Positions 9,668 through 18,897 of a stretch of DNA of 63,878 nucleotides are shown here, piece after piece (the first letter of the stretch is position 1; every line of letters starts with the position of its first letter). Below the pieces are notes generated by a model. That model was not told where the DNA came from. It did not search any database and saw nothing but the letters and a program-made list of their open reading frames with translations. Made by a program: the position numbers and the translations under genes. The stretch comes from Bacillota bacterium (GTDB taxonomy: Bacteria; Bacillota; Sulfobacillia; Sulfobacillales; JAIMBI01): assembly GCA_021846565.1 (NCBI GenBank), contig JAJZWS010000012.1, positions 1-63,878 of the forward strand, read 5' to 3'.

Positions 9668-10036
9668 ATGGCCCGCATTGCAGGAATTGATCTGCCGCGC
9701 GACAAGCGGATCGAGGCCGCCTTGCCTTACATCTACGGCATTGGATGGTCCAACGGCCGCAAGATTATTCTTGCGGCGGGCGTCGACCCCAACACACGGG
9801 TGCGCGACCTGACGGAGGATGAGGAGCGCCGGCTGCGCGAGCAGACCGATGCGTACCGGGTGGAGGGAGATCTGCGCCGTGAGGTGCAGCTGTCGGTGAA
9901 GCGGTTGCAGGATATCGGGAGCTACCGGGGGATTCGCCACCGGCGCGGACTGCCGGTGCGGGGCCAGCGCACCAAAACCAATGCGCGGACCCGCAAGGGC
10001 CCTAAGCGCACCGTGGGCGTGCGGCGCAAGCGCTGA
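9668..10036 (+). CDS. rpsM: 30S ribosomal protein S13
   Basis: S13 (122 aa) contacts P-site tRNA and pairs with S19. It begins [20 protein letters not shown] and ends with the basic tail [14 protein letters not shown]. The [24 protein letters not shown] block is present as [20 protein letters not shown]. The length is normal and the ATG lies behind AGGGGGAAAGAAC. Confidence 0.97.
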   Translation: MARIAGIDLPRDKRIEAALPYIYGIGWSNGRKIILAAGVDPNTRVRDLTEDEERRLREQTDAYRVEGDLRREVQLSVKRLQDIGSYRGIRHRRGLPVRGQRTKTNARTRKGPKRTVGVRRKR

Positions 10037-10098
10037 GGCGGGGACCGCAGGCCACCAGGGCGGTCCCCCGACCAGAAAGTTTTCGGAGGAGGAGTCCC

Positions 10099-10491
10099 AT
10101 GCCGATTCGCCGGTCCAACAAAACCAAGCGGCGTGACCGTCGCCACATTGAGCGGGGTGTGGCGCACATCCGATCGACCTTTAACAACACCATCGTGACC
10201 ATCGCGGACCCGCAGGGCAACGCGCTCTCGTGGGCCTCGTCGGGACAAGCCGGATTCAAGGGATCCCGCAAGAGCACCCCGTTTGCCGCCCAGTTGGCGG
10301 CCGAAGCGGCCGCTAAAGGCGCCATGGAGTACGGACTGCGCGAGGTCGAGGTGTTCGTGAAGGGCCCGGGTGCCGGGCGCGAGGCGGCCATTCGCTCGCT
10401 GCAGGCTGCAGGGCTCGAGGTGAGCATGATCAAAGACGTCACCCCGATTCCGCACAATGGATGTCGGCCGCCCAAGCGGCGCCGCGTCTAA
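10099..10491 (+). CDS. rpsK: 30S ribosomal protein S11
   Basis: S11 (130 aa) forms the platform near the E site. Signatures seen are [39 protein letters not shown] and [19 protein letters not shown]. The ATG is behind CGGAGGAGGAGTCCC. It is followed by rpsD after a short purine-rich leader. Confidence 0.97.
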   Translation: MPIRRSNKTKRRDRRHIERGVAHIRSTFNNTIVTIADPQGNALSWASSGQAGFKGSRKSTPFAAQLAAEAAAKGAMEYGLREVEVFVKGPGAGREAAIRSLQAAGLEVSMIKDVTPIPHNGCRPPKRRRV

Positions 10492-10519
10492 TACGAGCAA
10501 GCGCAAGAAGGAGGAGAGC

Positions 10520-11152
10520 ATGGCCCGTTACACAGGACCCGTGTGCAAGCTTTGCCGGCGAGAAGGCACGAAGTTGTTTCTCAAGGGCGACAAGTGTTTT
10601 ACGGAAAAGTGCCCCGTGGTGCGCCGGCCATTTCCGCCGGGTCAGCATGGCCAGGGACGGCGTGCCAAAATGTCGGAGTACGGCGTGCAGCTGCGCGAGA
10701 AGCAGAAGGTGCGCCGCACCTACGGCGTGATGGAGGGCCCGTTCCGCCGCTACTTCCGCATGGCCAGCCGTAAGCGCGGCGTGACCGGCGCCACCCTGCT
10801 GCAGTTGTTGGAGCGTCGGCTGGACAACGTGGTGTATCGCATGGGCTTGGCGGCGTCGCGGCCCGAGGCGCGTCAGCTGGTGCGGCATGGACACTTTGAG
10901 GTCAATGGCCACAAGGTGGACATTCCGTCGTACCAAACGCGCCCGGACGACCTGATTGCCGTGCGGGCGTCCAGCAAGCCGAAGTCACGTTTCCCCATCA
11001 TCAAGGAGACCGCCCCGCGGGGCGTGCCGCCATGGCTGGAAGTGGATGCCCCCGAGCTGAAGGGCAAGGTCCTGCGGTTGCCCACCCGTGAAGAGGTGGA
11101 AGTGCCGGTCCAGGAGCGGCTCATTGTGGAGTGGTATTCGCGGCGCGGGTAG
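10520..11152 (+). CDS. rpsD: 30S ribosomal protein S4 (zinc-knuckle form)
   Basis: S4 (210 aa) initiates 30S assembly. The N-terminus contains four cysteines, C9, C12, C26 and C31, in the C-x2-C-x13-C-x4-C spacing of zinc-binding S4. The S4 RNA-binding domain ([20 protein letters not shown], then [11 protein letters not shown]) follows. The ATG at 10520 behind AAGGAGGAGAGC is chosen over an open upstream extension inside rpsK. Confidence 0.96.
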   Translation: MARYTGPVCKLCRREGTKLFLKGDKCFTEKCPVVRRPFPPGQHGQGRRAKMSEYGVQLREKQKVRRTYGVMEGPFRRYFRMASRKRGVTGATLLQLLERRLDNVVYRMGLAASRPEARQLVRHGHFEVNGHKVDIPSYQTRPDDLIAVRASSKPKSRFPIIKETAPRGVPPWLEVDAPELKGKVLRLPTREEVEVPVQERLIVEWYSRRG

Positions 11153-11200
11153 GCGCTCTGGGTGAAGCAAGAAGGGGGGCAAGGCCCTTTGGGGCTGGCC

Positions 11201-12154
11201 ATGACCGAGATTGAAAAGCAGCGCCCCGACATTCGCCGGGTCGACAACGGGGAACAGTTTCAATATGGGCAGTTTCATGTCGAGCCCCTGGATCGGGGCT
11301 ACGGCATCACGCTGGGCAATGCGCTGCGCCGCGTGCTGTTGTCTTCGCTGCCGGGCAGTGCGGTGACGTCGGTCCGCATCGAGGGCGTTCTGCACGAGTT
11401 TTCCACCGTTCCCGGCGTGGTCGAGGATGTGACGGAGATTGTGCTGAACATCAAACAGCTGGCGCTTCGGATGTACGGGGACGAGCCACGCCTGGTGCGC
11501 GTGGACGTGACCGGTCCCGCCACCGTGACGGCGGCCGACATTTTGAGCGACGCGGACGTGGAGGTGGTCAACGGGCGGCATGTGTTGGCGCACGTCGACG
11601 AGGGCGGCCGCTTGTCCATGGAAATGACGGTGGAGCGGGGTCGTGGCTACGTCCCAGCCGACAAGAACAAGAAGGTGGACCAGGCGCTGGGCGTCGTGCC
11701 CGTCGATGCCCTGTTCAGTCCCGTGCGTCGGGTGAACTGGCACGTGGAAAACACGCGGGTGGGACACATCACAGACTATGACCGGCTGTCGCTGGAAGTG
11801 TGGACGGACGGCACCATGAGTCCCGAGGAAGCGGTGTCGGTGGGCGCCAAAATCTTGGCGGACCATCTGCGTCTCTTCGTGAGCCTGTCGGACGTCGGTG
11901 GGGACGTGGAGCTGGGCATGGGCCGTGATGACGACCGGCGCGACCGGCTGATGGAAATGCCGATCGACGAGTTGGACCTGTCGGTGCGCTCGTTCAACTG
12001 TCTGAAGCGGGCCGGCATCAACACGGTGCGCGAGCTCACGAACAAGACCGACGAAGACATGATGAAGGTGCGCAACCTGGGAAAGAAGTCTCTGGAAGAG
12101 GTCAAAGAGAAGTTGGGGCATTTGGGCCTGGGGCTTCGGCCGTCGGAAGAATAG
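11201..12154 (+). CDS. rpoA: RNA polymerase alpha subunit
   Basis: RpoA (317 aa) dimerises to seed RNA polymerase. The N domain ([20 protein letters not shown] at about residues 28-47) and the C-terminal domain that binds UP elements and activators ([20 protein letters not shown], then [16 protein letters not shown]) are complete. The ATG at 11201 gives the family N-terminus [14 protein letters not shown] 11162 and TTG 11189 are in frame and sit nearer the purine-rich stretch, so the true start could be up to 13 codons earlier. Confidence 0.95.
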   Translation: MTEIEKQRPDIRRVDNGEQFQYGQFHVEPLDRGYGITLGNALRRVLLSSLPGSAVTSVRIEGVLHEFSTVPGVVEDVTEIVLNIKQLALRMYGDEPRLVRVDVTGPATVTAADILSDADVEVVNGRHVLAHVDEGGRLSMEMTVERGRGYVPADKNKKVDQALGVVPVDALFSPVRRVNWHVENTRVGHITDYDRLSLEVWTDGTMSPEEAVSVGAKILADHLRLFVSLSDVGGDVELGMGRDDDRRDRLMEMPIDELDLSVRSFNCLKRAGINTVRELTNKTDEDMMKVRNLGKKSLEEVKEKLGHLGLGLRPSEE

Positions 12155-12232
12155 CTGGGCCCGGTGAGGATACTGATGAGCCAAGGATGAACCCATGGTG
12201 AGGCAACGACGACGGACGAAGGAGCAATCGGC

Positions 12233-12574
12233 GTGGCAAGCTTTCGAAAACTGGGAAAACCGGCGGACCAGCGGCGCGCACTCTTGCGCGGGTTGGTGAC
12301 GTCACTGCTGCGGCATGGCCGCATTCAAACCACGGTGCCTCGTGCGAAAGAGGCGCGGGTGATGGCCGAACACATGATCACGCTGGCCAAGCGCGGCGAC
12401 CTGCACGCCCGCCGCCAGGCGCTGGCGTATGTGCTGGACCCGGCCGTGGTGCGCGAATTGTTTCAGACCATCGGGCCCCGCTACCAGGAGCGGCAGGGCG
12501 GATACACCCGCATCCTCCGCGTGGGAGTCCGCCAGGGGGATGCGGCCCCGATGGCGATCTTGGAACTGGTCTAG
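12233..12574 (+). CDS. rplQ: 50S ribosomal protein L17
   Basis: L17 (113 aa) lies near the exit tunnel. It reads [20 protein letters not shown] near the N-terminus and [20 protein letters not shown] at the C-terminus, where the usual GPRxGDAAPM block is conserved. The GTG is behind GAAGGAGCAATCGGC. It is the last ribosomal gene of the alpha block, and ecfA1 begins one base after its stop. Confidence 0.96.
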   Translation: MASFRKLGKPADQRRALLRGLVTSLLRHGRIQTTVPRAKEARVMAEHMITLAKRGDLHARRQALAYVLDPAVVRELFQTIGPRYQERQGGYTRILRVGVRQGDAAPMAILELV

Positions 12575-12575
12575 G

Positions 12576-13358
12576 GTGCTGGGCCTGGAACTGGCCGGGG
12601 TCACGGTGTGGTATCCGCCGCGCCCACCAGTTTTGGCCGACGTGAACCTAGCGGTGCCCTCGGGCCAGTGCGTGGCGGTTCTGGGCGCCAATGGCTCGGG
12701 CAAGTCGTTGCTGTTGAAGTTGGTGGCTGGGGCGCTTCCACCGAGCCGGGGGACCGTCCGTGTCGGCCCGGGGTCCGCCAGAGCGCTGCCCGGCGGCACG
12801 GTGGCGTGGGTGTCATCCGACGTGGACGGCGGCCTGGTGGGGGCGACCGTCCGCGATCATGTGAATTTTTACCGTCCGCCGCCCGGTCGTGTGGCCACGG
12901 CGTGTGCGCGCTTTGGGCTGGGCTCGCTCATGGACCGTGAGGTGGATACACTGTCGCCGGGCGAAAAGCAGCGGGTGGCTTTGGCCGGGTGGTTTGCCAG
13001 CGGCGCGGCCGTATGGCTGTTGGATGAACCCACGGGACCGCTGGACCCCGAGGCCGCCAGAGACGTGCGCCAACTCATCCGTGAGCTGGCCACCGACGGG
13101 GCCACCATCCTGCTGGCCACCCACGAGGCTGCGGAGGTGGCGCTCGCGCACCGCGTGCTGGTGCTTGAGGCCGGCCAGGTCGTGTTTGATGGGACGCCCG
13201 AGGCCTTGGTGGCGTGCGAACCCCATTGTTGGGCCATTCCCCGATCCACCGTGGCAGACACCGGGCGCGCGCTGCGCCGTCATCGCGGCGGTGACAGCGC
13301 GCCGGTGACGTTTGACCCCACGGGCCTGGTGGCATGGGTCGCGCACGCCTGGCGCTGA
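12576..13358 (+). CDS. ecfA1: ECF transporter ATPase EcfA1
   Basis: This is an ATPase (260 aa) of the shared energy-coupling module used by vitamin/metal ECF importers. The Walker A is GANGSGKS at about residues 37-44, the ABC signature LSPGEKQRVALAG, the Walker B AVWLLDEPTG and the switch His in LATHEA. The GTG at 12576 follows the rplQ stop directly. The order rplQ-ecfA1-ecfA2-ecfT-truA is the usual Firmicute one, which supports this over another ABC family. Confidence 0.93.
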   Translation: MLGLELAGVTVWYPPRPPVLADVNLAVPSGQCVAVLGANGSGKSLLLKLVAGALPPSRGTVRVGPGSARALPGGTVAWVSSDVDGGLVGATVRDHVNFYRPPPGRVATACARFGLGSLMDREVDTLSPGEKQRVALAGWFASGAAVWLLDEPTGPLDPEAARDVRQLIRELATDGATILLATHEAAEVALAHRVLVLEAGQVVFDGTPEALVACEPHCWAIPRSTVADTGRALRRHRGGDSAPVTFDPTGLVAWVAHAWR

Positions 13359-14056
13359 GCGGCGTGGTGTTTCGCACCCCCGCGGGGCTGGTGGAGGCGG
13401 GGACGCGGACGCTCGCGAGCCCGGGACTGGTGGGCGTGGTGGGGTCGACGGGCAGCGGCAAAAGCACCCTGCTGCGGGGCCTGGCAGGCTTGCACCCGCT
13501 GGCCGATGGCCGCCTGACGGCGGATCTCTCGCCCGCCCGGCGGCGTCTCGTGCTGCAGCCGCCCGAGTGGCAGCTGGTGGGCGCCACCGTGGCAGATGTG
13601 ATGGGGCCCGGGGGACGTGCAGGGTTGGAACGGCTCGGGGTGGGGCATCTAGCCGATCAGGCACCGTATCAGCTGTCCACCGGGGAGCGCCGCCGGGTCG
13701 CGCTGGCATCATTGGTGCAGTCCGATGCCCCGCTGGTGCTGCTGGACGAGCCGACGGCGGGCGTGGATGAGCCGGGGGCCCGCCTCACCTACGCGATTCT
13801 CTCCGAGTTGGCGGCCACGCGGCTGGTGGTGGTGGCCAGCCACGACTGGGCGTGGCTGATGCGGGTGGTGCCACGGGTGTGGTGGATGGAGGGTCTTCGG
13901 GTGGTGGCCGACGGTCCGCCCGCGTCGCTGGCCGACCGCCTCAAGGCCGGGCCGGAGCTGTTTGAGGTGGTCCAGGCGCTCGCGGCGCGGCAACTGCCGG
14001 GCACTTGTTGGTGGGATGCGGACCAGCTGGCGCGAGAAATCCTGGTGGGCCGATGA
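13334..14056 (+). CDS. ecfA2: ECF transporter ATPase EcfA2
   Basis: This is the second ATPase (240 aa) of the ECF module. The Walker A is GSTGSGKS, the signature LSTGERRRVALAS, the Walker B LVLLDEPTAG and the switch His in VVASHD. The ATG lies 25 bases inside the end of ecfA1, and its stop overlaps the ecfT ATG. Both ATPases are somewhat shorter than typical EcfA proteins but all catalytic motifs are present. Confidence 0.93.
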   Translation: MGRARLALSGVVFRTPAGLVEAGTRTLASPGLVGVVGSTGSGKSTLLRGLAGLHPLADGRLTADLSPARRRLVLQPPEWQLVGATVADVMGPGGRAGLERLGVGHLADQAPYQLSTGERRRVALASLVQSDAPLVLLDEPTAGVDEPGARLTYAILSELAATRLVVVASHDWAWLMRVVPRVWWMEGLRVVADGPPASLADRLKAGPELFEVVQALAARQLPGTCWWDADQLAREILVGR

Positions 14057-14772
14057 CGGTCGCGGCCGGGCCGCGCCATGCTGCGGCGCGGCTGCTGGTT
14101 TTGGTGCTTTGGACCACCGCCGGATTTGTGGCCCCGGTCACCGGGATGGTGGGGATGGGGCTGGGCGCCGGGCTACTGACGGTGCGGCAGCCGCCGCCCG
14201 CACGACGGAGATGGATTCGGGCCGTAGCGCGCTTCACCCCGTGGGCGCTTTTTTGGGGAGCGTCCGCTTGGTGGGCGGCCGGGTTCAGCGCCGGTGGCGC
14301 GGCGGGCGCCGTTCAAACGGCGGCGGGCGCCTGGCTCGCGGTGGCGGCCGCTGAGCACCTGCTGCCGGGGCTGTTGCCGGGTGAAGTGTATGGCGTGGTG
14401 TACGAAGCGTTGGCCGCTTTCGGCCAGCGCCTTGCCGAGGACGCGGCACTGGCCGCCGCGATGATGGTAAGGTTCATCCCTCTGCTGCGAGCGGAGTGGC
14501 GGGGGCTCCAGTGGGGGCTGGAGGCCCAGGCGCCCGGACGAAGCTTTCGGGCCCGCGTGGGCCGGGCGGCTCGCGCCTTGGTGCCGCTGTTGGCTCGCTC
14601 ACTCGCGCGGACGGAGGAGATGGCGCTGGTGCTGTGGCTGAAGCGGCCCGCCGTCCCGGCAGCCCCGGCGCGCTGGCGGGCGGCCGACTGGCGGTGGGTG
14701 GTGGCCTGCGGGCTCTGGGTGGGCCTCATGGCGACTGCGGGTAGGGGGGGGTGGCTGTGGCCCTGGCGATGA
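14053..14772 (+). CDS. ecfT: ECF transporter membrane subunit EcfT
   Basis: EcfT (239 aa) is the membrane scaffold that couples the ATPases to exchangeable S components. Several hydrophobic segments are visible (about residues 10-40, 60-85 and near the C-terminus), with a conserved cytoplasmic region. The coupling-helix motif expected as Ala-Arg-Gly appears changed to EAQAPGRSF. The ATG overlaps the ecfA2 stop. The last 22 bases overlap the truA frame. Confidence 0.88.
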   Translation: MTVAAGPRHAAARLLVLVLWTTAGFVAPVTGMVGMGLGAGLLTVRQPPPARRRWIRAVARFTPWALFWGASAWWAAGFSAGGAAGAVQTAAGAWLAVAAAEHLLPGLLPGEVYGVVYEALAAFGQRLAEDAALAAAMMVRFIPLLRAEWRGLQWGLEAQAPGRSFRARVGRAARALVPLLARSLARTEEMALVLWLKRPAVPAAPARWRAADWRWVVACGLWVGLMATAGRGGWLWPWR

Positions 14773-15494
14773 CCGTGGCTTACGATGGCAGTGCCTTTGC
14801 GGGATTTCAGTACCAGCCCCGCGGCGTCACGGTGCAGGGAGTGCTGGAGGATGCGCTGGCAAGCGCCACCGGCGTGCGCGCCCGGGTGCAGGGTGCGTCG
14901 CGCACGGACAGCGGCGTGCACGCCCGGGGGCAGGTGGCGGTGTGGCGCACGGAGGCCATGCCGGTGCCCCCGGACCGGGTGGCGGTCGTCCTGAACCGGC
15001 GTCTGCCCCCGCAGATCCGCGTTCGGGATGTCCGGGTCGTCCCGGCGTCGTTCGATCCCCGGCGGAGCCGCGCTAAGGCTTACTCGTACCGGGTGGTGGC
15101 CGCGCCCTCGCTGGACCCCTTTTGGGTGCCGCGCGTAGCGGTGGCGCCCACCCCGCTTGCGCTGGCACCACTGAACGCTTGGGCGGCCCTCTACCTCGGC
15201 CGCCACGACTTCGGGGCCTTTCGGCACCAGGGATCATCCGCCCGCACCACCGTGCGGGAGGTGTTTGCGTCGCATTGGGGTCTAGCTCCCGCGGGGTCGC
15301 CGGGCTGGGTGTATTGGGTCACGGGGGACGGCTTCCTGTATCATATGGTGCGTTTGATGGTAGGCGCGATGTGGGCGGCCGCGGCGGCGGGATGTGCGGA
15401 CCCGATAACCCAGGCGCTGGAGCACCCGGAGCGCGTGGGTGCCTTTCAGGCAGCCCCCGCCGCGGGGCTCTGTCTCGAGCAAGTTTGGTTCTAG
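14751..15494 (+). CDS. truA: tRNA pseudouridine(38-40) synthase TruA
   Basis: TruA (247 aa) isomerises uridines 38-40 in the tRNA anticodon arm. The N-terminal AYDGSAFAGFQ and the catalytic loop GASRTDSGVHARGQ (nucleophile Asp about residue 53) are intact. The C-terminal block FLYHMVRLMVG is also present. GTG 14751 gives the longest product. GTG 14757, at a better distance from the GGGGGGG stretch, or ATG 14769 may be the real start. Unlike in many Firmicutes, rplM does not follow. Confidence 0.94.
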   Translation: MAVALAMTVAYDGSAFAGFQYQPRGVTVQGVLEDALASATGVRARVQGASRTDSGVHARGQVAVWRTEAMPVPPDRVAVVLNRRLPPQIRVRDVRVVPASFDPRRSRAKAYSYRVVAAPSLDPFWVPRVAVAPTPLALAPLNAWAALYLGRHDFGAFRHQGSSARTTVREVFASHWGLAPAGSPGWVYWVTGDGFLYHMVRLMVGAMWAAAAAGCADPITQALEHPERVGAFQAAPAAGLCLEQVWF

Positions 15495-15504
15495 GAGGCG
15501 GAGG

Positions 15505-16437
15505 ATGTTCCGCGAGTTGATTCTTACGGTGGCAGACAACCCGCTGGTGTCGAGCACAGTCAAACGCTATGGCCTCCACATGGGGGCCGGGCGCTTTGTG
15601 GCGGGGGAGCACCTCACGGATGCCGTCGCGGTCACGCGCCAGCTGCAACAGGAAGGCATTGGGGTGACGCTGGACCACCTCGGTGAAGGCGTCCGAGATG
15701 CGGCCAGTGCCGAGGGGGCGTGCCAAAGCTACCTGGATCTGTTGGAGGCCTTGGACCGTGAGCACCTGCCGGGCAATGTGTCGGTGAAGCTCACGATGAT
15801 GGGGCTCGCGGTGGACAGGGCGCTCGGGTTGGAAAACACGCGCCGGGTGGTGGAGCGCGCCGCCGCCATGCAGGGGCCCGACGGACCCAGGGGGTTTGTT
15901 CGCATCGACATGGAAGACACGCCGTATACCATCGACACCATTGATGTGTACCGTCGTCTCGCCGACGAATGGTCTTCGGACCGCGTGGGCTTGGTGCTGC
16001 AGGCGTATTTGTACCGCAGCCGCGATGACCTGGCCGCGCTGTCGGACCGGCCGCGGCGCCTGCGCCTTGTCAAGGGGGCGTACAGCGAGCCGGCCGAGCT
16101 GGCGTATCCCAGTAAAGCGGATGTTGACGCCAACTATGTTCGACTGGTGGAGCAGGCTGTGGAGGCGGGCCACCACGTGGCTGTGGCGACGCACGACGAG
16201 GCCATTATTCGCGACGTCCTGCAGTATTTTCAGCGCGTTCGATTGCCGCGCGATCGCTATGAGTTTCAAATGCTGTACGGCATCAAGTTGTCGGTGCTGC
16301 GGGAACTGGCGCGGGCGGGCCATGCCACCCGAGTGTATGTCCCCTATGGCGAGGACTGGTACGCGTACTTTAGCCGGCGCTTGGCCGAGCGCCCCGCCAA
16401 TATCTTGTTTTTTGGCCGCGCGCTGCTGAGACGATGA
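15505..16437 (+). CDS. Proline dehydrogenase
   Basis: This 310-residue FAD-dependent enzyme oxidises L-proline to pyrroline-5-carboxylate. It is the short monofunctional Gram-positive form, with no aldehyde dehydrogenase domain. The C-terminal barrel blocks YEFQMLYGIKLSVLRELAR, VYVPYGEDWYAYFSRRLAER and NILFF are characteristic, as is LRLVKGAYSEP. The ATG follows GGAGGCGGAGG, ten bases after truA. No P5C dehydrogenase is seen nearby, so the partner must be elsewhere. Its stop overlaps the next gene by four bases. Confidence 0.93.
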   Translation: MFRELILTVADNPLVSSTVKRYGLHMGAGRFVAGEHLTDAVAVTRQLQQEGIGVTLDHLGEGVRDAASAEGACQSYLDLLEALDREHLPGNVSVKLTMMGLAVDRALGLENTRRVVERAAAMQGPDGPRGFVRIDMEDTPYTIDTIDVYRRLADEWSSDRVGLVLQAYLYRSRDDLAALSDRPRRLRLVKGAYSEPAELAYPSKADVDANYVRLVEQAVEAGHHVAVATHDEAIIRDVLQYFQRVRLPRDRYEFQMLYGIKLSVLRELARAGHATRVYVPYGEDWYAYFSRRLAERPANILFFGRALLRR

Positions 16438-16964
16438 CCAGCGAAAGCTCTGGCCGCCTCTTGGACCGCGCAGCGTTTCGGCAGTTCGTCAACACCGTGG
16501 GCGTCCTCGTGGCGGCGGCCGACGGCCAGTGGGCGGCGATGAGTGCCGAATGGTGCACCCCGGTGTCGATTGAGCCCCGCCTGCTGGGCGTATACGTCGG
16601 CGACACCCGGTTCACCTGGTCCGTGGTCGAGCACGCCGACAGCTTTGGCCTGTCGCTCCTGTCCGAGGCGCAGGCGGCGCTGTCCAAGCAACTGGGCAAC
16701 GTGTCCGGCCGGGACGTGGACAAGCGGCCCTGGTGGTGGGCCCAAAGCGAACCGGGACAGACGTTGCCCGTGCGCTTGATTGGCGGTGCTGCGAGCTGGT
16801 ACGAGTGTCGCATTGTGGACCGCATCCAGGTGGGCGACCACTGGCTGGTGGTGGGCGAACCGATGGCGGCTCGCGTGTTTGCCGACCGACGGCCCCTCGT
16901 GTATCGCGGCGGCCGCTACCACCAGCTGGGACCGGTGTTGGAGAAGCCGCAACCCTTTCCGTGA
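16434..16964 (+). CDS. Flavin reductase-like domain protein
   Basis: This is a 176-residue protein of the flavin reductase/FMN-binding split-barrel type. Visible features are the N-terminal FRQFVNTVGVLVAAADGQWA, the typical alternation seen around MSAEWCTPVSIEPRLLGVYV, and the late GDHWLVVGEPMA strand. Such proteins bind FMN and may pass reduced flavin to a monooxygenase. It overlaps the proline dehydrogenase stop by four bases, suggesting co-translation, but no oxygenase partner is seen. Confidence 0.85.
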   Translation: MTSESSGRLLDRAAFRQFVNTVGVLVAAADGQWAAMSAEWCTPVSIEPRLLGVYVGDTRFTWSVVEHADSFGLSLLSEAQAALSKQLGNVSGRDVDKRPWWWAQSEPGQTLPVRLIGGAASWYECRIVDRIQVGDHWLVVGEPMAARVFADRRPLVYRGGRYHQLGPVLEKPQPFP

Positions 16965-17037
16965 GCCCGGGCGGTGCCGGTCGCCGGACCCACAGCGCCA
17001 CGCGCCGCACGAGGCGGAGCCCTCACGGCAGGCGCCT

Positions 17038-17200
17038 TCAGTCCACGCCGTCCACCAGGCCGCCGTAGCCTTTCAATAGGTGGTCAGCGGTCAATAGGAC
17101 ATCGGTGGTTCGAAGCCTGCGCCATCAGCAGTCGGTCAAACCTTAGCTGAGCTAGACGCCGACTGTCAGGGTAGCGACCTGCGGAGGTCGGGACGGCCGT
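17038..17200 (-). pseudogene. VapC-type PIN toxin remnant
   Basis: Read on the minus strand, one frame gives RLAQLRFDRLLMAQA, a hallmark of PIN-domain ribonuclease toxins. A second frame then gives TTDVLLTADHLLKGYGGL before a stop. A frameshift separates the two pieces and there is no intact start, so only the C-terminal half of a dead toxin gene remains. The rest of the space between flavin reductase and mscS shows nothing recognisable. Confidence 0.6.
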
Positions 17201-17275
17201 CACAATCGGTCACCGCGCGAACGTGCCGCGCCAGGACGTCCAACCCGCGCCGGCTCAGGACGCGGCGCCTGCGGG

Positions 17276-18163
17276 TTAGCCTGTCGGGGGGGCCGGGCCC
17301 GCCTCCGGCGCGCGGCTGCGGGCCAAGGCCGCCCAGGCGGCGCGCAGCACCCGATGGCGCATGGCGTCGTCTGTCCCCGGGTGATCGAGAATCACCACCA
17401 CCGAATACGTGGTGGGGCTGACATCTACCATCAGGGCCTCGACGCCGGGCACGGAGGGCTTGAGCTGCTGTTCAATGTCGGCGGCCAACGCGTCCGGATC
17501 GACGCGCTGGTCCACCTCAAATCGCACACGCAACCGATGCACCTCCCCGCGGTTGCGGTTGGTGATGGCGGCCTGCACCAAAATGCCGTTGGGGATGCTC
17601 ATGGGCAGCCCCGTGTCCGTCGCCATCTGCGTGTACATCAGGGACACGTCGGTGATGGTGCCGATGTAGCTGGGCTTTAGGGCCTCGTGGGCATACGACG
17701 GCATCAGCAGCGGATACTGCCACGTGATAATCTCCACCCGATCCCCCACCTCAAAGGGGTGAAACATCACCAGCCAAATGCCACCCAGCATGTTGGCCAG
17801 GAGGGTTTGCCCCGCGAGCCCCAGCACCACCGTCAGAAAGGCACCGCCAAACACGACGGATGGCACGCCCACGCCAAACGCGGCCAGCACGCCCACCGCC
17901 ACCGCCATATACAGCACCAGGCGAATCACAAACCGCAGCGTGGTCACCTGCCGAGCGGGCAACGGGCCGCGCCCCGGCTGCCCCCGTCCGAACCAGTAGC
18001 GCTCCAAGAGCCAGGACAAGAGTGCCCCGAACGCCAGCACCAGGACCGCCCGAACCGGGTCCTGCAGCACCGGAGGCACCAGATGCATGAGCCCCGCCCG
18101 CGGGTTCAGCAGAATCGCTACGATCAGTACGACGATAAACACGCCCGTGATGGGGAGCACCAA
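17276..18163 (-). CDS. MscS-family mechanosensitive channel
   Basis: This is a small-conductance mechanosensitive channel (295 aa) of the inner membrane that opens on hypo-osmotic shock. Three to four hydrophobic helices occupy the first 130 residues. The pore-lining helix and following beta domain read VLGLAGQTLLANMLGGIWLV, then HPFEVGDRVEI, followed by the IPNGILVQAAITN-type block. The start is TTG 18163 or GTG 18160, both behind GAGGAAGAGG. It is convergent with the proline operon. Confidence 0.92.
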   Translation of the reverse strand: MVLPITGVFIVVLIVAILLNPRAGLMHLVPPVLQDPVRAVLVLAFGALLSWLLERYWFGRGQPGRGPLPARQVTTLRFVIRLVLYMAVAVGVLAAFGVGVPSVVFGGAFLTVVLGLAGQTLLANMLGGIWLVMFHPFEVGDRVEIITWQYPLLMPSYAHEALKPSYIGTITDVSLMYTQMATDTGLPMSIPNGILVQAAITNRNRGEVHRLRVRFEVDQRVDPDALAADIEQQLKPSVPGVEALMVDVSPTTYSVVVILDHPGTDDAMRHRVLRAAWAALARSRAPEAGPAPPTG

Positions 18164-18368
18164 TCCTCTTCCTCGCCGTTGCGGTCCCGTAGCGATCTCC
18201 TCCTCGCGTGTCTCTGCATCTCATCACAGGGCGATCGGGCGGCTGGGCCACCCGTGCCGTGCGCCGCCGCGGGGCGGTGCCCTCTCTACGGTATCAAACC
18301 GGCGCAAGTCTACCGGCGATCGGACGGACCGACCCGTGTCCCGACCATGCGGACGGCGGTAGCCGCGC

Positions 18369-18398
18369 AAAAAAAGAAAAAAGGGGCCGTATGGCCCC
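18369..18398 (-). terminator. Intrinsic terminator of the small zinc-ribbon gene
   Basis: On the minus strand a GGGGCC-ATAC-GGCCCC hairpin is followed by a long T-rich run (TTTTTTCTTTTTTT). It lies 13 bases after the stop of the 54-residue protein and before mscS, so the small gene is a separate transcription unit. Confidence 0.85.
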
Positions 18399-18411
18399 TG
18401 GCCGACGGGTG

Positions 18412-18576
18412 TTAGCAAGCCCGGGGCGGCATGGTCAGCCAGAGACGGGTTTCCGCACGCCGACGCGCCGCACAACTGTTGCACAAACCGGCGGATCCGG
18501 GGCCCAGTCGCGAAGCCATCGTCATCCAGTGGGTACCCCACGTCCGGCGGCAGTCGGTGCACTCCCGAAGCATCAT
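18412..18576 (-). CDS. Small two-CxxC zinc-ribbon protein
   Basis: This is a 54-residue protein starting MMLRECTDCRRTWGTHW. Two CxxC pairs (CTDC and CNSC) about 25 residues apart predict one bound zinc. The ATG pair lies eight bases behind a perfect AGGAGG. A dedicated terminator follows, and an AT-rich candidate promoter precedes it. The ribosome binding site and terminator support a real gene. Function is unknown: it could be a treble-clef regulator or an RNA-binding protein. Confidence 0.75.
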   Translation of the reverse strand: MMLRECTDCRRTWGTHWMTMASRLGPGSAGLCNSCAARRRAETRLWLTMPPRAC

Positions 18577-18656
18577 CGCTCTTCCTCCTCGCATCATCTC
18601 GTATCGACTCGTATCTTGGTCCCGTATCCGGATGCAGCCCCCGGGGGGATGAACAA

Positions 18657-18687
18657 ATTGTAACCCGGCATGGACCTAATTGGGTAA
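18657..18687 (-). promoter_or_regulatory. Candidate promoter for the zinc-ribbon gene
   Basis: Minus-strand TTACCC (18682-18687) and TACAAT (18657-18662) are 19 bases apart in a locally AT-rich patch, about 80 bases before the start codon. The spacer is longer than ideal. Confidence 0.3.
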
Positions 18688-18897
18688 TAATTTTGGTTAA
18701 GATTGTGTTAAGAACATAGGCTCGTGGTGGGCAACTCGTCTGGACATTCATCAGAGCTCGCTTGGCTGACACCTGCCGATCGCATCTGACGCAAGTCACG
18801 GCGGTCGCTCCCGGTGTCATTAGGTGTTTGGTGGACGGGGTTGGGCGGCACCAGGTTCATTCCCGGTCCCACACGGGCACCGCTCCCGATGTGTTGA

